DNA from: an uncultured Methanomicrobiales archaeon | Lineage (GTDB): Archaea; Halobacteriota; Methanomicrobia; Methanomicrobiales; Methanospirillaceae | DNA length: 36,764 bases | Direction of reading: 5' to 3' | Assembly (NCBI GenBank): GCA_903819595.1 | Contig: CAIJED010000105.1 | Span: 1-36,764 of the forward strand | Part shown: positions 1-10,294 of the stretch, in pieces | Layout: each line of letters opens with the position of its first letter | Numbering within the stretch: position 1 is the first letter of the stretch | The notes under the pieces: generated by a model | Database searches by the model: none | Seen by the model: only the letters and a program-made list of their open reading frames with translations | What the model was told of the DNA's origin: nothing | Program-made: the position numbers and the translations under genes

Positions 1-35
1 AAAATCCCCTCTTCACTGGGTACTCTTGCATAATA

Positions 36-43
36 CTTTTTAG
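36..43 (+). promoter_or_regulatory. Probable TATA box of the PAC2 gene
   Basis: A T-rich TATA-like element (CTTTTTAG) is centred about 26 nt before the ATG at 66. No Shine-Dalgarno sequence lies before that ATG. This spacing fits an archaeal leaderless transcript. The element is short and the call rests on spacing only. Confidence 0.35.
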
Positions 44-65
44 TAAGGTCGTATATGTTAATCTA

Positions 66-794
66 ATGTCACCAGAAGCCGTGTTTGATATTAAGATATT
101 CTCAAATCCTTTGAAAACCGAAGGCGCATCTGTACTCATGGGTTTTCCCGGGAGCGGTCTCGTTGGAAGTATTGCCCTCCAGTACCTGGTTGATCAACTG
201 GAGTTCCAGCAGATCGGCAGCATGACCAGCAAATTCTTCCCACCGCTTGCGATGATGAACAAGGGTGTCATCAATGTCCCGGTCAGGATTTATGAGAAGG
301 AAAAACTTGTGGTCATCGTCGCAGACATTCCCATTCACCCGATGATCTGCTACGAGGTCTCTAACGGCATCATAGAATGGCTTATGCCCTATAAAGTCCG
401 GGAGATTGTCACTATTGCAGGGATAATCACGAACGAAACTGAAAAACGTGTATTTGGAGTTGCCACGACAGAACAGGACCTGCCTCGTATCCAGGAAAAT
501 ACAATAATCCTCCCCATGGGGAGCATTTCAGGAATCGCAAGCAGCCTGCTTACGGAGTGTAAGATCAGGGGGATTTCAGCCTATGGCCTCCTTGGGGAGA
601 CAATAAACGCACCCGACCCACGGGCGGCTGCTTCAACAATCGAGGTCCTCAATAAAATGTATGAAATTCATCTCGATGTGAAGCCCCTGCTCGAACAGGC
701 TGAAGAGATCGAGGCGACGATGCTTAAGCTTTCAGAAGAAGTGCAATCACAGGAAACAATGCCGAAGAAAGAGAACCTTCCGATGTATGGGTGA
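66..794 (+). CDS. PAC2-family protein (proteasome assembly chaperone-like)
   Basis: The 242-residue soluble protein has the PAC2 fold signature. A glycine-rich GFPGSGLVGS turn lies at residues 26-35 after the first strand. A conserved-looking core follows around residues 95-125 (ending VTIAGI). The C-terminal 40 residues are Glu-rich and helical, possibly coiled coil. PAC2 proteins in eukaryotes are proteasome assembly chaperones; the archaeal members are abundant, but their role is inferred rather than proven. The ATG at 66 has no ribosome binding site but a TATA-like element at the right distance, so leaderless translation is likely. The next gene starts 5 nt after this stop codon, so the two form an operon. 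Confidence 0.85.
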   Translation: MSPEAVFDIKIFSNPLKTEGASVLMGFPGSGLVGSIALQYLVDQLEFQQIGSMTSKFFPPLAMMNKGVINVPVRIYEKEKLVVIVADIPIHPMICYEVSNGIIEWLMPYKVREIVTIAGIITNETEKRVFGVATTEQDLPRIQENTIILPMGSISGIASSLLTECKIRGISAYGLLGETINAPDPRAAASTIEVLNKMYEIHLDVKPLLEQAEEIEATMLKLSEEVQSQETMPKKENLPMYG

Positions 795-799
795 ATTCC

Positions 800-1192
800 A
801 TGGAATGCACCGCAATAACCGGAATTTCCCCTGACCTGATCAAGGATCTCAGGCTGGGAAAGGCGCGGACGCTTGAACTTCATAGTACTCCCAATATCAT
901 CACACTCAATGGTGTACAACCAGGTATGCCTGTTTTCCTGACACCTGTCACCAGGGAGGACCTCGGCATTGGAGACCAGGGGATCGTGGCAGATGTCATT
1001 GGGATCACAATTTCAATGAAACGAATGATCGATTACTCACCAGGAATTGTCTACGAAGAGCGCGAACGCATGTCTGCAAGGATAAAAATTAAATTTTGCT
1101 GTAATTCGACGATAAAAACGGTTATCCAGGATGCCATGTTCATGCCTGTCCTTGTGGACGTTGTAAAGTGCTGTAGTTACCACGCTGGGTAG
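800..1192 (+). CDS. DUF473-like conserved archaeal protein
   Basis: This is a 130-residue protein of unknown function. It resembles DUF473, a small family found in methanogens and other euryarchaea; the match is from memory of the N-terminal pattern (CTAITGI, then LRxGxxRTLEL). I chose the ATG at 800 over the upstream in-frame GTG at 791 because GGGTGA ends 6 nt before it, and 791 would overlap the preceding stop. Two Cys pairs occur near the C-terminus (FCC and CC). No membrane segment or catalytic motif is visible. Coupling to the PAC2 gene suggests a shared process, but nothing in the sequence says which. Confidence 0.75.
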   Translation: MECTAITGISPDLIKDLRLGKARTLELHSTPNIITLNGVQPGMPVFLTPVTREDLGIGDQGIVADVIGITISMKRMIDYSPGIVYEERERMSARIKIKFCCNSTIKTVIQDAMFMPVLVDVVKCCSYHAG

Positions 1193-1194
1193 GG

Positions 1195-1211
1195 ATGGGT
1201 TTTTTCCCCAT
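1195..1211 (+). terminator. Candidate terminator: short stem with T-rich loop
   Basis: Directly after the stop of the DUF473-like gene, ATGGG and CCCAT form a 5-bp stem around a run of six T. Archaeal RNA polymerase terminates at T tracts, and this one separates the two-gene operon from the tRNA downstream. Confidence 0.4.
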
Positions 1212-1303
1212 TCTTATCACCGGTATCTTCCCGCATGGAAACGCCATACCAAATGGCGATAGTTACATACGAAAGGCCTGACAAATACTATAGGACCAGA
1301 TTT

Positions 1304-1378
1304 GGGCTTGTGGCTTAGCTTGGACATAGCGCCGGGCTTCTAACCCGGATGTCGGGGGTTCGAATCCCCCCAGGCCCG
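1304..1378 (+). tRNA. tRNA-Arg (anticodon UCU)
   Basis: A full cloverleaf can be folded. The 7-bp acceptor stem GGGCTTG / CAGGCCC has one G-U pair. The anticodon stem is CCGGG / CCCGG with loop CTTCTAA, which places the anticodon TCT at 1339-1341. The T stem is GGGGG / CCCCC around TTCGAAT. The discriminator is G at 1378, and CCA is not encoded. No intron is present. It reads arginine AGA codons (and AGG by wobble). Confidence 0.97.
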
Positions 1379-1525
1379 CTATTCTTCCAGTTATTCTTAC
1401 CGTTTAAGAGAAAATTTTCCCGTTTAAACAGTAAATTTCAATTACCTGGACTAGGTTCATCCGGTCCACGGGACCTCCCGTACATGGAAAAAACGGAAAG
1501 GTCCCTTTGTCAATAAGGAACGATC

Positions 1526-1536
1526 CAAAAAATATG
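1526..1536 (-). terminator. T-tract terminator candidate of the RNA polymerase operon
   Basis: On the minus strand a T6 tract (ATATTTTTTGG) lies about 17-27 nt after the nusA stop codon. T tracts are sufficient for archaeal transcription termination. It lies between convergent units (tRNA-Arg from the left, the rpo operon from the right). No stable hairpin precedes it. Confidence 0.4.
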
Positions 1537-1552
1537 TGTCTGAAGAAGAAAT

Positions 1553-2002
1553 TTATTCCTGCTCATGGGGGGTCAGTTGAACATCCCCGATGTTGTGCTG
1601 CCGTTGCGAGAGCTTTTTCGCTTTGAAGATATTTTTTCCTTCCTTGCCGATCGCAATACCCCGGTCTTCATCCTTCACATCGATAATTGCAACCTGTTCA
1701 CCAGTTTCATCGTTCTCGAATTCGACCGATGTTACCTGTGCGGGGAGAAAACAGTTTTTCAAAAACTGGGTCACATCGGCGGAGTACTCAACGACTTCGA
1801 TCTTTTTCCCCATGACTTCCGATGCCTTTTTGATGCTGGCCCCTTTCTTTCCAATCGCAAGGCCCATTTCACCCTGGTTAACAACAAAAATGATCCGGTT
1901 GTTCCGGTCGTCAATGATACAGTCACGACTACCAGCACCGGTCAGGCGCTCAAACTGGGAGATCAGACCCATGCAGTCTTCAGTCAGTTTGACTTCGACC
2001 AT
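1553..2002 (-). CDS. nusA: NusA-like transcription factor with two KH domains
   Basis: The 149-residue protein contains two KH RNA-binding domains. The GxxG loops are visible as GKKG (51-54) and GKEG (119-122), each in an IGKxG context. This is the archaeal short form of NusA, which lacks the bacterial S1 and acidic domains. Archaeal NusA is encoded in the RNA polymerase operon and is thought to act in elongation or termination. The ATG at 2002 is preferred over the upstream GTG of the same frame at 2056, because it follows the rpl30e stop by a single base and matches family length. It is the last gene of the operon. Confidence 0.93.
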   Translation of the reverse strand: MVEVKLTEDCMGLISQFERLTGAGSRDCIIDDRNNRIIFVVNQGEMGLAIGKKGASIKKASEVMGKKIEVVEYSADVTQFLKNCFLPAQVTSVEFENDETGEQVAIIDVKDEDRGIAIGKEGKNIFKAKKLSQRQHNIGDVQLTPHEQE

Positions 2003-2003
2003 A

Positions 2004-2294
2004 TCATGCCCTCTTAAGGGAAAGAATATCAGACTCGCCGGGGTCAATGACGGCAAGTGCGCTCACCATGAATGGTTTACCGCAGGCCTTGCCGAGCGCA
2101 ACACTTGAACCTTCAAACGTGTGGACAAATAATCCCTCTGTTGCCTTTACCGACGAAAGGAACAGGGCCGGGCAATTCGCTGCCACGACCACGATCTGCG
2201 CTTTTCCTGACTCAATACATTTTTCTGTTTTATTCTGACCGAGAAGGACATCGCCAGTCTTGATCGCCCTTCTTAATGAAGCATTAAAATCCAT
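2004..2294 (-). CDS. rpl30e: Ribosomal protein eL30 (L30e)
   Basis: This is a 96-residue L30e/L7Ae-fold protein. The family pattern is clear: an early LRRAIKTGDVLLGxNKT segment, then an IVVVAANCP strand and loop, and a C-terminal ALAVIDPGESDIL. It binds RNA through a kink-turn-type interface in the large ribosomal subunit. The ATG at 2294 follows an AGGAG ribosome binding site. It lies 10 nt downstream of rpoA2 and one base upstream of nusA. This position between rpoA2 and nusA is the standard archaeal order. Confidence 0.95.
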   Translation of the reverse strand: MDFNASLRRAIKTGDVLLGQNKTEKCIESGKAQIVVVAANCPALFLSSVKATEGLFVHTFEGSSVALGKACGKPFMVSALAVIDPGESDILSLKRA

Positions 2295-2304
2295 TGCAAT
2301 TCTC

Positions 2305-3468
<1,164 letters not shown>

Positions 3469-6108
3469 TTAAACCTCCTCCTTCAGGACACTTTCGACAA
3501 TCCCTTTTACGTCCACAGGATCCCCAAAGCAGCTCTTCATGGGGTCAGTCCCGTCTTCGCCATACGTGAACTGTATGATACGACCACCGGTTGTCCTGAC
3601 AGTCCCATCGTACGCGACCTTCAGGTCCTGTAAGGCATTGATCATACGGCGCTGCAGGTACCCACTCTGTGATGTCCTGACTGCCGTGTCCACAAGCCCT
3701 TCACGACCACCTATTGCATGGAAGAAGAACTCCGTGGCATTGAGCCCCCCCTTGTAACTGTGTTTGATAAAACCGTGAGCGTCTGATCCCCGATCCCCTT
3801 TCTTAAAGTGAGGGAGCGTCCGGTCATCATACCCACGCATAATCCGTTCCCCACGAACGGACTGCTGGCCTACGCAGCCGGCCATCTGGGTCAGGTTGAG
3901 CATCGAACCTCTGGCCCCACTGACCGCCATCAACACGGCGCTATTTCCAAGACCGAGGTGACGGCCTGCAATCTCACCAGTCCGGTCACGGGCTTTCCCA
4001 AGGACCTGCATGATCTGCATTTCGAGGGTCTCTTCCGGAGTACGACCGGGCATCGGTTCAAGTTGTCCGTCCTCGTAGATACGTATCCTCTTCTGTACGT
4101 CTGTCACGGCACCATCAAGGACCTCACCTATCTGCCCGTATTCAGTCTTTGAGAGATCTTCATCGTCGATACCAAACGAGAAACCATCCAGCATGATCGA
4201 ACGGATCGAGAGCTTTGTCATATCGTCAATGAAATCCGCAGCTCGTTTCATCCCATACTGCCTGATGATACGCTGGACAATCTGACCATCAAAAGCACCG
4301 ATTGCCTTCTTATCAATGGTACCTGTTATCAGTTCTCCATTGAAGATCTGCACGTATGCGTCACGTTCGCATCTTTCCTTTATGCACGTATCACAATTTG
4401 CACATGAACTTGCTTTGAAGACCATGTTGAGCCCATCGGGCAAAATAACTGAGAATGCCTGTTTGTTAGTCCACATCTGGACACCATCCACTTCCTTTGC
4501 TGGAGGTGGAAGGTGTTCGATGCTGGTAGACTTCAGCAGGTAGAGGACATCTTCCCTGGTAAACCAGCGGACCTGGTTGGTGAGCATGAAGACACCGGAG
4601 ATGTGATCATGAATACCCCCGATAATCGGGCCTCCGAACCGGGGCGAGAGGATGTTTTCCTGTACTGCCACGAGTATCGCGGCTTCTGCCCTCGCCTCCT
4701 GTGTCTGGGGGATATGGAGATTCATCTCATCCCCATCAAAATCCGCATTGTATGGCGGGCATACTGCAGGGTTTAACCGGAATGTCTTCCCGTCCATGAC
4801 CTTCACCCGGTGAGACATGATACTCATCCGGTGCAGGGATGGCTGCCGGTTGAACAGGACAATATCTCCGTCACGCAGGTGCCGTTCCACAGTCCATCCG
4901 GGCTCAATCATATCAGCGACAGTGTCAAGATTCCCTTCTGCGAGGCGGAGCCTGCGCTTGTCAGGCCTGATCACATAGTTTGCCCCGCAGGGGTGGTTAA
5001 GGGTGGGCCGGGAAGGGCCATTCCTGGCCATTGCTTTGAGCTCATCAATATTGTTCGGCGCTGCATGAACCGGGATCGACATCTCGTTGGCAATTGCCAG
5101 TGGTATCCCGACCTGCACCACGCTGAGATTCGGGTCCGGTGAGATGACAGTACGGGCGGAGAAATTCACCCTCTTCCCGGAGAGTGAACCACGGAAACGC
5201 CCGTCTTTTCCCTTGAGTCTTTGAGAGAGTGTCTTGAGTGGCCTGCCACTCCGGTGGCGTGCCGGGGGGCACCCGGCCACTTCGTTGTCCATGTACGTAG
5301 TGACATGGTACTGCAATAGTTCCCAGAGGTCTTCGATGATCAGCTGTGGCGCTCCTGCATCCTGGTTTTCCTTGAACCGCTGGTTGATCCTGATGATATC
5401 GACCAGTTTATGGGTTAAGTCATCTTCCGACCTCTGACCGTTCTCAAGGATAATCGAAGGCCGCATCGTCACGGGAGGCACGGGCAGCACGGTAAGAATT
5501 GTCCATTCCGGTCGTGCCACATCAGGATTGATACCGAGGTGCCTGAGATCCTCATCCGGGATCTTCTCTAACCGGGACCTGATGTCCGCAGGTGTCAGCT
5601 TGTGCTCGATCTTTTTGCCTTCGTCTACCTGGACTTCTGAAAAGGTCGTAGGCTTCTCGAAATTAATTTTCAGCTGCTGTTCCCCGCAATGTGGACAGAC
5701 CCTTTCTTTCTTGATATCTTTTTCTGATAGCACATCACCGGTAGAATCGTCCTCCGTCCCGATGACTTTTTCAATCTCCTCAGGTGAGAGGAGGAGCCGT
5801 GAGCAATTCTTGCACGTCACACGGAGGAGTTTCCTGATCATCCGTGTATAACCGACATGGATGACAGGTTTTGCAAGTTCGATATGTCCGAAATGACCAG
5901 GACATTCGCTTGCCTTCTGGTCACAGGTCTTGCACCGCAGGCCCGGATCAATGACCCCGAGGTTTAAGTCCATCAGTCCCTGCGGATACGGGAAGCCATC
6001 ATCATCGTAGGTATCGGCCCATATAATTTTCCGTACACTCATCGTCCTGAACTCTTTCGGAGAGAGCAGGCCAAATTCAATCTTTCCTATTCTTTTTGGG
6101 CTTGGCAT
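3469..6108 (-). CDS. rpoA1: DNA-directed RNA polymerase subunit A' (Rpo1N)
   Basis: This 879-residue catalytic subunit carries the Mg-binding motif NADFDGD at residues 454-460 (Asp456, Asp458, Asp460). The N-terminal zinc site has Cys59, Cys62, Cys69 and His72; a second one has Cys99, Cys102, Cys138 and Cys141. The FNRQPSLHRMS segment and the rudder/lid region before it are conserved. Length and domain order are normal for archaea. The ATG at 6108 follows a GGAGGAG site, 10 nt after rpoB1. It forms the active centre together with B' and A''. Confidence 0.98.
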   Translation of the reverse strand: MPSPKRIGKIEFGLLSPKEFRTMSVRKIIWADTYDDDGFPYPQGLMDLNLGVIDPGLRCKTCDQKASECPGHFGHIELAKPVIHVGYTRMIRKLLRVTCKNCSRLLLSPEEIEKVIGTEDDSTGDVLSEKDIKKERVCPHCGEQQLKINFEKPTTFSEVQVDEGKKIEHKLTPADIRSRLEKIPDEDLRHLGINPDVARPEWTILTVLPVPPVTMRPSIILENGQRSEDDLTHKLVDIIRINQRFKENQDAGAPQLIIEDLWELLQYHVTTYMDNEVAGCPPARHRSGRPLKTLSQRLKGKDGRFRGSLSGKRVNFSARTVISPDPNLSVVQVGIPLAIANEMSIPVHAAPNNIDELKAMARNGPSRPTLNHPCGANYVIRPDKRRLRLAEGNLDTVADMIEPGWTVERHLRDGDIVLFNRQPSLHRMSIMSHRVKVMDGKTFRLNPAVCPPYNADFDGDEMNLHIPQTQEARAEAAILVAVQENILSPRFGGPIIGGIHDHISGVFMLTNQVRWFTREDVLYLLKSTSIEHLPPPAKEVDGVQMWTNKQAFSVILPDGLNMVFKASSCANCDTCIKERCERDAYVQIFNGELITGTIDKKAIGAFDGQIVQRIIRQYGMKRAADFIDDMTKLSIRSIMLDGFSFGIDDEDLSKTEYGQIGEVLDGAVTDVQKRIRIYEDGQLEPMPGRTPEETLEMQIMQVLGKARDRTGEIAGRHLGLGNSAVLMAVSGARGSMLNLTQMAGCVGQQSVRGERIMRGYDDRTLPHFKKGDRGSDAHGFIKHSYKGGLNATEFFFHAIGGREGLVDTAVRTSQSGYLQRRMINALQDLKVAYDGTVRTTGGRIIQFTYGEDGTDPMKSCFGDPVDVKGIVESVLKEEV

Positions 6109-6118
6109 GATTCTCCTC

Positions 6119-7933
6119 CTACACCACGTCCTCTAGTTTCAGCCTGGGTGCAATACCCATGCTCTTCATTTCATCGAGGAGCAGTTTGAATGCATAACTC
6201 ATCTCGACAGGGTAGATATCAGTCTCGCTCCCGCAGGCCAGGCATCGTGTGGAATTTGATTTCCGGTCGAGCATGGCAATCATACCACAATGGGCACAGA
6301 CGTATTCAGTCACCTTATCGGACTCATCGAGAAGGCGTTCTTTTAACGCCATCGCGGCACCGTGTCCAATCATCACGTCCCGTTCCATCTCACCAAACCG
6401 GAGACCCCCTTCACGGGCCCTTCCTTCTGTGGGCTGACGCGTAAGGACCTGCACCGGTCCGCGGGACCGGGCATGCATCTTCGAAGAGACCATGTGGTAG
6501 AGTTTCTGGTAATAAATCACACCAATGTAGATATCTGCATTGAACTGTTTCCCGGTGATACCATCATGCATGATTTCCCGACCGCTGTGAGAAAACCCGA
6601 GTTTTTTAAGCGAACCCCGTATGTTGGCCTCGATCTCCCCGCTGAAGGCAGTGCCATTAATGCGACGTCCTTCCAGGGCACCGACTTTTCCTCCAATCAT
6701 CTCCAGCATGTGACCGACGGTCATACGGCTCGGGATGGCATGCGGGTTGATGACCAGATCAGGTGCAACTCCTGCCTCTGTAAACGGCATATCTTCCTGT
6801 GCTGCAATTAATCCGATAACTCCTTTCTGCCCATGCCTGGACGCGAATTTATCCCCGACTTCAGGGATCCTTAAATCCCTCGTTCTTACTTTAACGAGGC
6901 GGGAACTGTTCTCGCCTTCAGTGATAATCACCGTATCAACAATCCCATGCTCGTTGCTGCGCATGGTCACTGATGTATCACGCCTCTTTTCTACCGTAAT
7001 CAGGTCACTGGAAGGCTCTTCCAGGAACCTCGGCGGTGAAGTCTTCCCGATCAGGACATCCTTTTCAGCGACGACCGTCTCCGGGTTGATCACACCGTCT
7101 TCATCAAGGTTCTTGTAGGAATCGGCTCCGTGGGCACCGGTCACTTCCTCGTCAGGTACTTCAATCCGGTCAATCTGCCCACCGGGATAACGGCGTTCTT
7201 CGCCTTCATAGGTCCTGAAAAAATGAGACCTTCCAAGGCCCCGGTCAATCGACGCTTTGTTAAAGATCAACGCATCTTCAATGTTGAACCCTTCATAACT
7301 CAGGATGGCAACCACGTAATTCTGCCCTGCAGGGCGATCGTCGGAGCCAATCAGCTCCGATGCCTGGGTGTGCGTGAGAGGTTTCTGGGTATAATGGAGC
7401 AGGTGTCCCCGGGTATCCGGCCGGAGCTTCATATTCGCATCAGCGAACCCAAGCGCCTGTTTGACCATCCCTGCCCCCATCGTAACACGCGGACTTGCGT
7501 TGTGTTCCGGGAAAGGAACATGTGCTGCACCAATACCGAGGATCAGCGAGGGGTCGATCTCGAGGTGGGTATGCTCGACCGTGATGTCGTCGGGATTGAT
7601 CGCAATGAAAAGGTCCTCCTCTTCTTCGGCGTCGATCAGTTCGATGGATCCTTTCTGGACGAAATAGTTGAAATCCACCTCATTTTTGCGTAATTTTTCA
7701 ATTTCATCCGGGGTGATGAGAGGTTTTCCATTATGAAGGACTATCAGCGGCCTTCTGGCCCTGCCCCTGTCGGTATGGATGACCACGTCGTTATTAAATT
7801 CCTTGTACGAAATATTCACTTCGGTTGATAACGTACCCTGTCGACGCATTGCACGGGCCTGCGCTACAAGCGCACGCGGGTCATCGGCGAGCCCGATTAA
7901 CGCACCGTCAACGAATACCCTGGATTTTTTCAT
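6119..7933 (-). CDS. rpoB1: DNA-directed RNA polymerase subunit B' (Rpo2C)
   Basis: This 604-residue protein is the C-terminal half of the second-largest subunit. In methanogens and Archaeoglobus this subunit is split in two. Key segments are [12 protein letters not shown] (switch/active-site region) and the [10 protein letters not shown] hybrid-binding motif. A C-terminal zinc ribbon has Cys546, Cys549, Cys564 and Cys567. The ATG overlaps the rpoB2 stop by 4 nt (ATGA), implying translational coupling and equal dosage of B'' and B'. The split itself supports a methanogen assignment. Confidence 0.98.
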   Translation of the reverse strand: MKKSRVFVDGALIGLADDPRALVAQARAMRRQGTLSTEVNISYKEFNNDVVIHTDRGRARRPLIVLHNGKPLITPDEIEKLRKNEVDFNYFVQKGSIELIDAEEEEDLFIAINPDDITVEHTHLEIDPSLILGIGAAHVPFPEHNASPRVTMGAGMVKQALGFADANMKLRPDTRGHLLHYTQKPLTHTQASELIGSDDRPAGQNYVVAILSYEGFNIEDALIFNKASIDRGLGRSHFFRTYEGEERRYPGGQIDRIEVPDEEVTGAHGADSYKNLDEDGVINPETVVAEKDVLIGKTSPPRFLEEPSSDLITVEKRRDTSVTMRSNEHGIVDTVIITEGENSSRLVKVRTRDLRIPEVGDKFASRHGQKGVIGLIAAQEDMPFTEAGVAPDLVINPHAIPSRMTVGHMLEMIGGKVGALEGRRINGTAFSGEIEANIRGSLKKLGFSHSGREIMHDGITGKQFNADIYIGVIYYQKLYHMVSSKMHARSRGPVQVLTRQPTEGRAREGGLRFGEMERDVMIGHGAAMALKERLLDESDKVTEYVCAHCGMIAMLDRKSNSTRCLACGSETDIYPVEMSYAFKLLLDEMKSMGIAPRLKLEDVV

Positions 7934-9489
7934 CGGGCATCCCCCTTGATCTGGTCAACACCAAGACCATAGAGTGTTCTGATTACTTCTGCCTCATCAA
8001 CAACCCCTTTGCTGACTTCAACCATCTGGGCGAAATTCTTGACAAGCCCACAATTCGGACCTTCAGGAGTCTCACTCGGACAGATCCTGCCCCACTGTGT
8101 CGGGTGCAGGTCTCGTGCCTCGAAATGGGGCTGTGAACGGGAGAGGGGTGAGATAACACGACGCAGGTGCGAGAGTACGCTCATGTGATCGACACGGTCG
8201 AGCAATTGAGAAACACCGGTTCTGCCGCCAACCCAGTTCCCGGTGGCGAGAGGGTGTAACAGACGCTCGGTAAGGACATCAGCACGCACTGCGGTCCCGA
8301 TGGAGAGGTCACGGTGCCTCATACTGGCCCGTTCAAGCTGGTACTTGATATCCCTTGTAAGACGGTTGAGGGAAATACGGAAAAGGTCTTCCATGAGGTC
8401 CCCTGCAAGTTTCAGTCGTTTGTTGGAGTAATGGTCCTTATCATCAATCCTGCGCTTGTTCAGTACAAGGTCAAAACAAGCCTCGGCCATCCGGCCGAGG
8501 AAATGTCCCTTGGCAAGGCGTACACTTTCAACGGTTTCACGGTACCCCTCGTCTTCTTCCTTCATGCCAAACGGCATCAGGTAATTGAGATGTGGGAGCA
8601 GATAATTATCAAGCACGAATTCGGCACGTTTCCGCTGGTAATCCCTTGTCTGGTTCGGTGCCAGCTTCTTGCCGACATACATGACACCACTCTCAACGCT
8701 GTCGCACTCACTTTCTTCAAGGTTCTGCATCATGAAGGTTAAGATGTCCTCATCCGTCGACACCGCGTTGACTACTTCGTGATCGCTTACCATCCCAAGT
8801 GCCCTCATCAGGTCAACAAACTTGAGGTGCCCGGCAACTGACGGGAATGATACTTCAAGCAGGTTCTTCCTGTTCCGTTCCACGACCACGAGAGCACGGT
8901 ACCCACGGTACTGCGAGAACACCTTCGCGACATATATCCGCTCGCTATACCGCTCGGTGAATTCCGTCATGATCTTGTTTGATGCAAGGTCTTCCAAGGT
9001 CATGAGGACCCGTTCAGTCCCGTTCACAATAAAAAAGCCGCCCGGGTCATAGGGGTCTTCACCATGAGTTACACGTTCCTCATCACTCATACCAAAGAGA
9101 TTGCAGGAAGAAGAGCCGATCATGATCGGTAACTGTCCAATCGTTGTCATTATTGGTTCCTGGCGGTCCTCCCCCTGGACAAGCGTGAGTTCAAGTTGAA
9201 TCGGTGCAGCATACGTCAGGTTTCGAAGTCTCGCTTCACTTGGGAACAGGTCCCCCTGCGACCCGTCTGCTTCACGGACGAGCGGTTTTCGCACCTCAAT
9301 TTTTCCTAATTCAACCCATACCGGTATATTGCTTTTGCCACGGATCTCGATATCGGTCTCGATTACCCGCTGCTCGTTCACAACTTTCTGGAGGTTGCGA
9401 AAAAGAAAATTGTTGTAGGAGTCAAGTTGGTGGCGCGCCACATGCTCCCGTGAAAAATATGCCCGTGATAAAATGCTTCTGTCGATCAG
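7930..9489 (-). CDS. rpoB2: DNA-directed RNA polymerase subunit B'' (Rpo2N), non-AUG start likely
   Basis: This is the N-terminal half of the second-largest subunit (lobe and protrusion). Visible motifs are [46 protein letters not shown] and [16 protein letters not shown]. The first canonical start is GTG at 9441 (503 residues). The frame, however, stays open upstream and encodes SRAYFSREH immediately before [10 protein letters not shown]. That matches the usual archaeal N-terminus, in which a SFF/AYF element precedes R-QHLDS-N. No ATG, GTG or TTG exists in this upstream part. CTG at 9489 has GGAGCTGAT (9502-9494) at ideal spacing, so I take it as the start, giving 519 residues. The GTG start is the conservative alternative. 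Confidence 0.9.
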   Translation of the reverse strand: MIDRSILSRAYFSREHVARHQLDSYNNFLFRNLQKVVNEQRVIETDIEIRGKSNIPVWVELGKIEVRKPLVREADGSQGDLFPSEARLRNLTYAAPIQLELTLVQGEDRQEPIMTTIGQLPIMIGSSSCNLFGMSDEERVTHGEDPYDPGGFFIVNGTERVLMTLEDLASNKIMTEFTERYSERIYVAKVFSQYRGYRALVVVERNRKNLLEVSFPSVAGHLKFVDLMRALGMVSDHEVVNAVSTDEDILTFMMQNLEESECDSVESGVMYVGKKLAPNQTRDYQRKRAEFVLDNYLLPHLNYLMPFGMKEEDEGYRETVESVRLAKGHFLGRMAEACFDLVLNKRRIDDKDHYSNKRLKLAGDLMEDLFRISLNRLTRDIKYQLERASMRHRDLSIGTAVRADVLTERLLHPLATGNWVGGRTGVSQLLDRVDHMSVLSHLRRVISPLSRSQPHFEARDLHPTQWGRICPSETPEGPNCGLVKNFAQMVEVSKGVVDEAEVIRTLYGLGVDQIKGDAR

Positions 9490-9505
9490 AAATATCAGCT
9501 CCCTC

Positions 9506-9757
9506 TTATTTTTTGGGTCTTTTTACGACAAGCCGGTATGACTCAGCGATCCCGGCAGTGTGACTGGTCCTGATGGTCCGGACCACGTCCCCCACTTTCG
9601 CTCCAATGATTTTTACCGCTGGTTCGTCATGATAAATTTTTGGCAGGTGCTCACTCGTAATTTTATAGGTGGAGAATAACGTGCCCACCTCCTCTTCACT
9701 CATGATTTCATGGTCCGGCACCATGACATGTTCAAGCACGTTCAGCTTGGTGCTCAA
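9506..9757 (-). CDS. rpoH: DNA-directed RNA polymerase subunit H (Rpo5)
   Basis: This is an 83-residue Rpo5 protein, homologous to the C-terminal domain of eukaryotic RPB5. The signatures are [17 protein letters not shown] near the N-terminus and YRLVVKR at the end. It begins at TTG (9757); the next in-frame ATG would remove the conserved NVLEH element. Upstream is an odd G6-T8 run and an eight-codon ORF whose TGA overlaps this TTG. It is the first protein gene of the polymerase operon and lies 88 nt downstream of tRNA-Lys on the same strand. Confidence 0.95.
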   Translation of the reverse strand: MSTKLNVLEHVMVPDHEIMSEEEVGTLFSTYKITSEHLPKIYHDEPAVKIIGAKVGDVVRTIRTSHTAGIAESYRLVVKRPKK

Positions 9758-9842
9758 TTAAAAAAAACCCCCCATTTCATACAAATTTGCGTCTCCTCAA
9801 GATGCATCATCAACTAAAAACCCACAGGCTGTACCGTGGCAG

Positions 9843-9916
9843 CGGGCCCGGAGGGATTTGAACCCCCGACCACCTGGTTAAAAGCCAGGCGCTCTACCTA
9901 ACTGAGCTACGAACCC
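9843..9916 (-). tRNA. tRNA-Lys (anticodon UUU)
   Basis: On the minus strand a complete cloverleaf folds. The acceptor stem is GGGTTCG / CGGGCCC with two G-U pairs. The anticodon stem CCTGG / CCAGG carries loop CTTTTAA, so the anticodon is TTT (plus-strand 9880-9882). The T loop TTCAAAT sits on a GGGGG / CCCTC stem with one G-U-type pair. CCA is not encoded and no intron is seen. It lies just upstream of rpoH on the same strand and could be cotranscribed with it. Confidence 0.97.
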
Positions 9917-9958
9917 ACGGGTACATGCCCACACAGCATTAGAACAACGTAAGAAAAC

Positions 9959-9966
9959 TATATAAA
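9959..9966 (-). promoter_or_regulatory. TATA box of tRNA-Lys
   Basis: The minus strand reads TTTATATA about 46 nt before the mature tRNA 5' end. This predicts transcription starting about 20 nt before the tRNA and processing by RNase P. No convincing separate TATA box was found between tRNA-Lys and rpoH, so this may also feed the polymerase operon. Confidence 0.5.
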
Positions 9967-10294
9967 CATTCTCACGCTACATAATTAGTTCTGACAGATT
10001 AGATCTGTTTTATTTCCTTATTTGTGAAAAGGGAAACCATATGCTGCAGATGAATTTTGATTTAACTTATGCTGCTGTGTGTAACGTGTGCGCGTTATTT
10101 CCATTCACCCATTCCCGGTCCAGGGGTCAGCGCGGAGTAGGATTGTTCCCTGATCCCCGGGACCCCCCCCATGGTAAATTCGGATGGGGATTTCTCCGGT
10201 TGATTCCCTCTGTACGGATATAGCGATTAAACTATTAAGATTTTATAATAACGAGAGTCTTTTTAAACCACAAATAATAAATAATAGATACGTA
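9967..10294. other. Divergent intergenic region, tRNA-Lys to the 398-residue protein
   Basis: No supported gene lies here. The part near 10100-10170 is C-rich, including a C8 run within 10163-10171. The right end is AT-rich and holds two TATA-like elements, TTTTATAATA at 10241-10250 and CTTTTTAAA at 10259-10267. The second is about 30 nt before the ATG at 10295 and predicts a leaderless transcript. Confidence 0.5.
10259..10267 (+). promoter_or_regulatory. TATA box of the 398-residue protein gene
   Basis: CTTTTTAAA is centred about 32 nt before the ATG at 10295, the spacing expected for a leaderless archaeal mRNA. No ribosome binding site precedes that ATG, which supports this reading and the choice of 10295 as start. 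Confidence 0.45.

Noticed and set aside
1565-2108. Two long plus-strand frames opposite nusA
   Set aside because: Antisense shadows of a clear KH-domain gene; no ribosome binding site, and Ser/Arg/Phe-rich composition.
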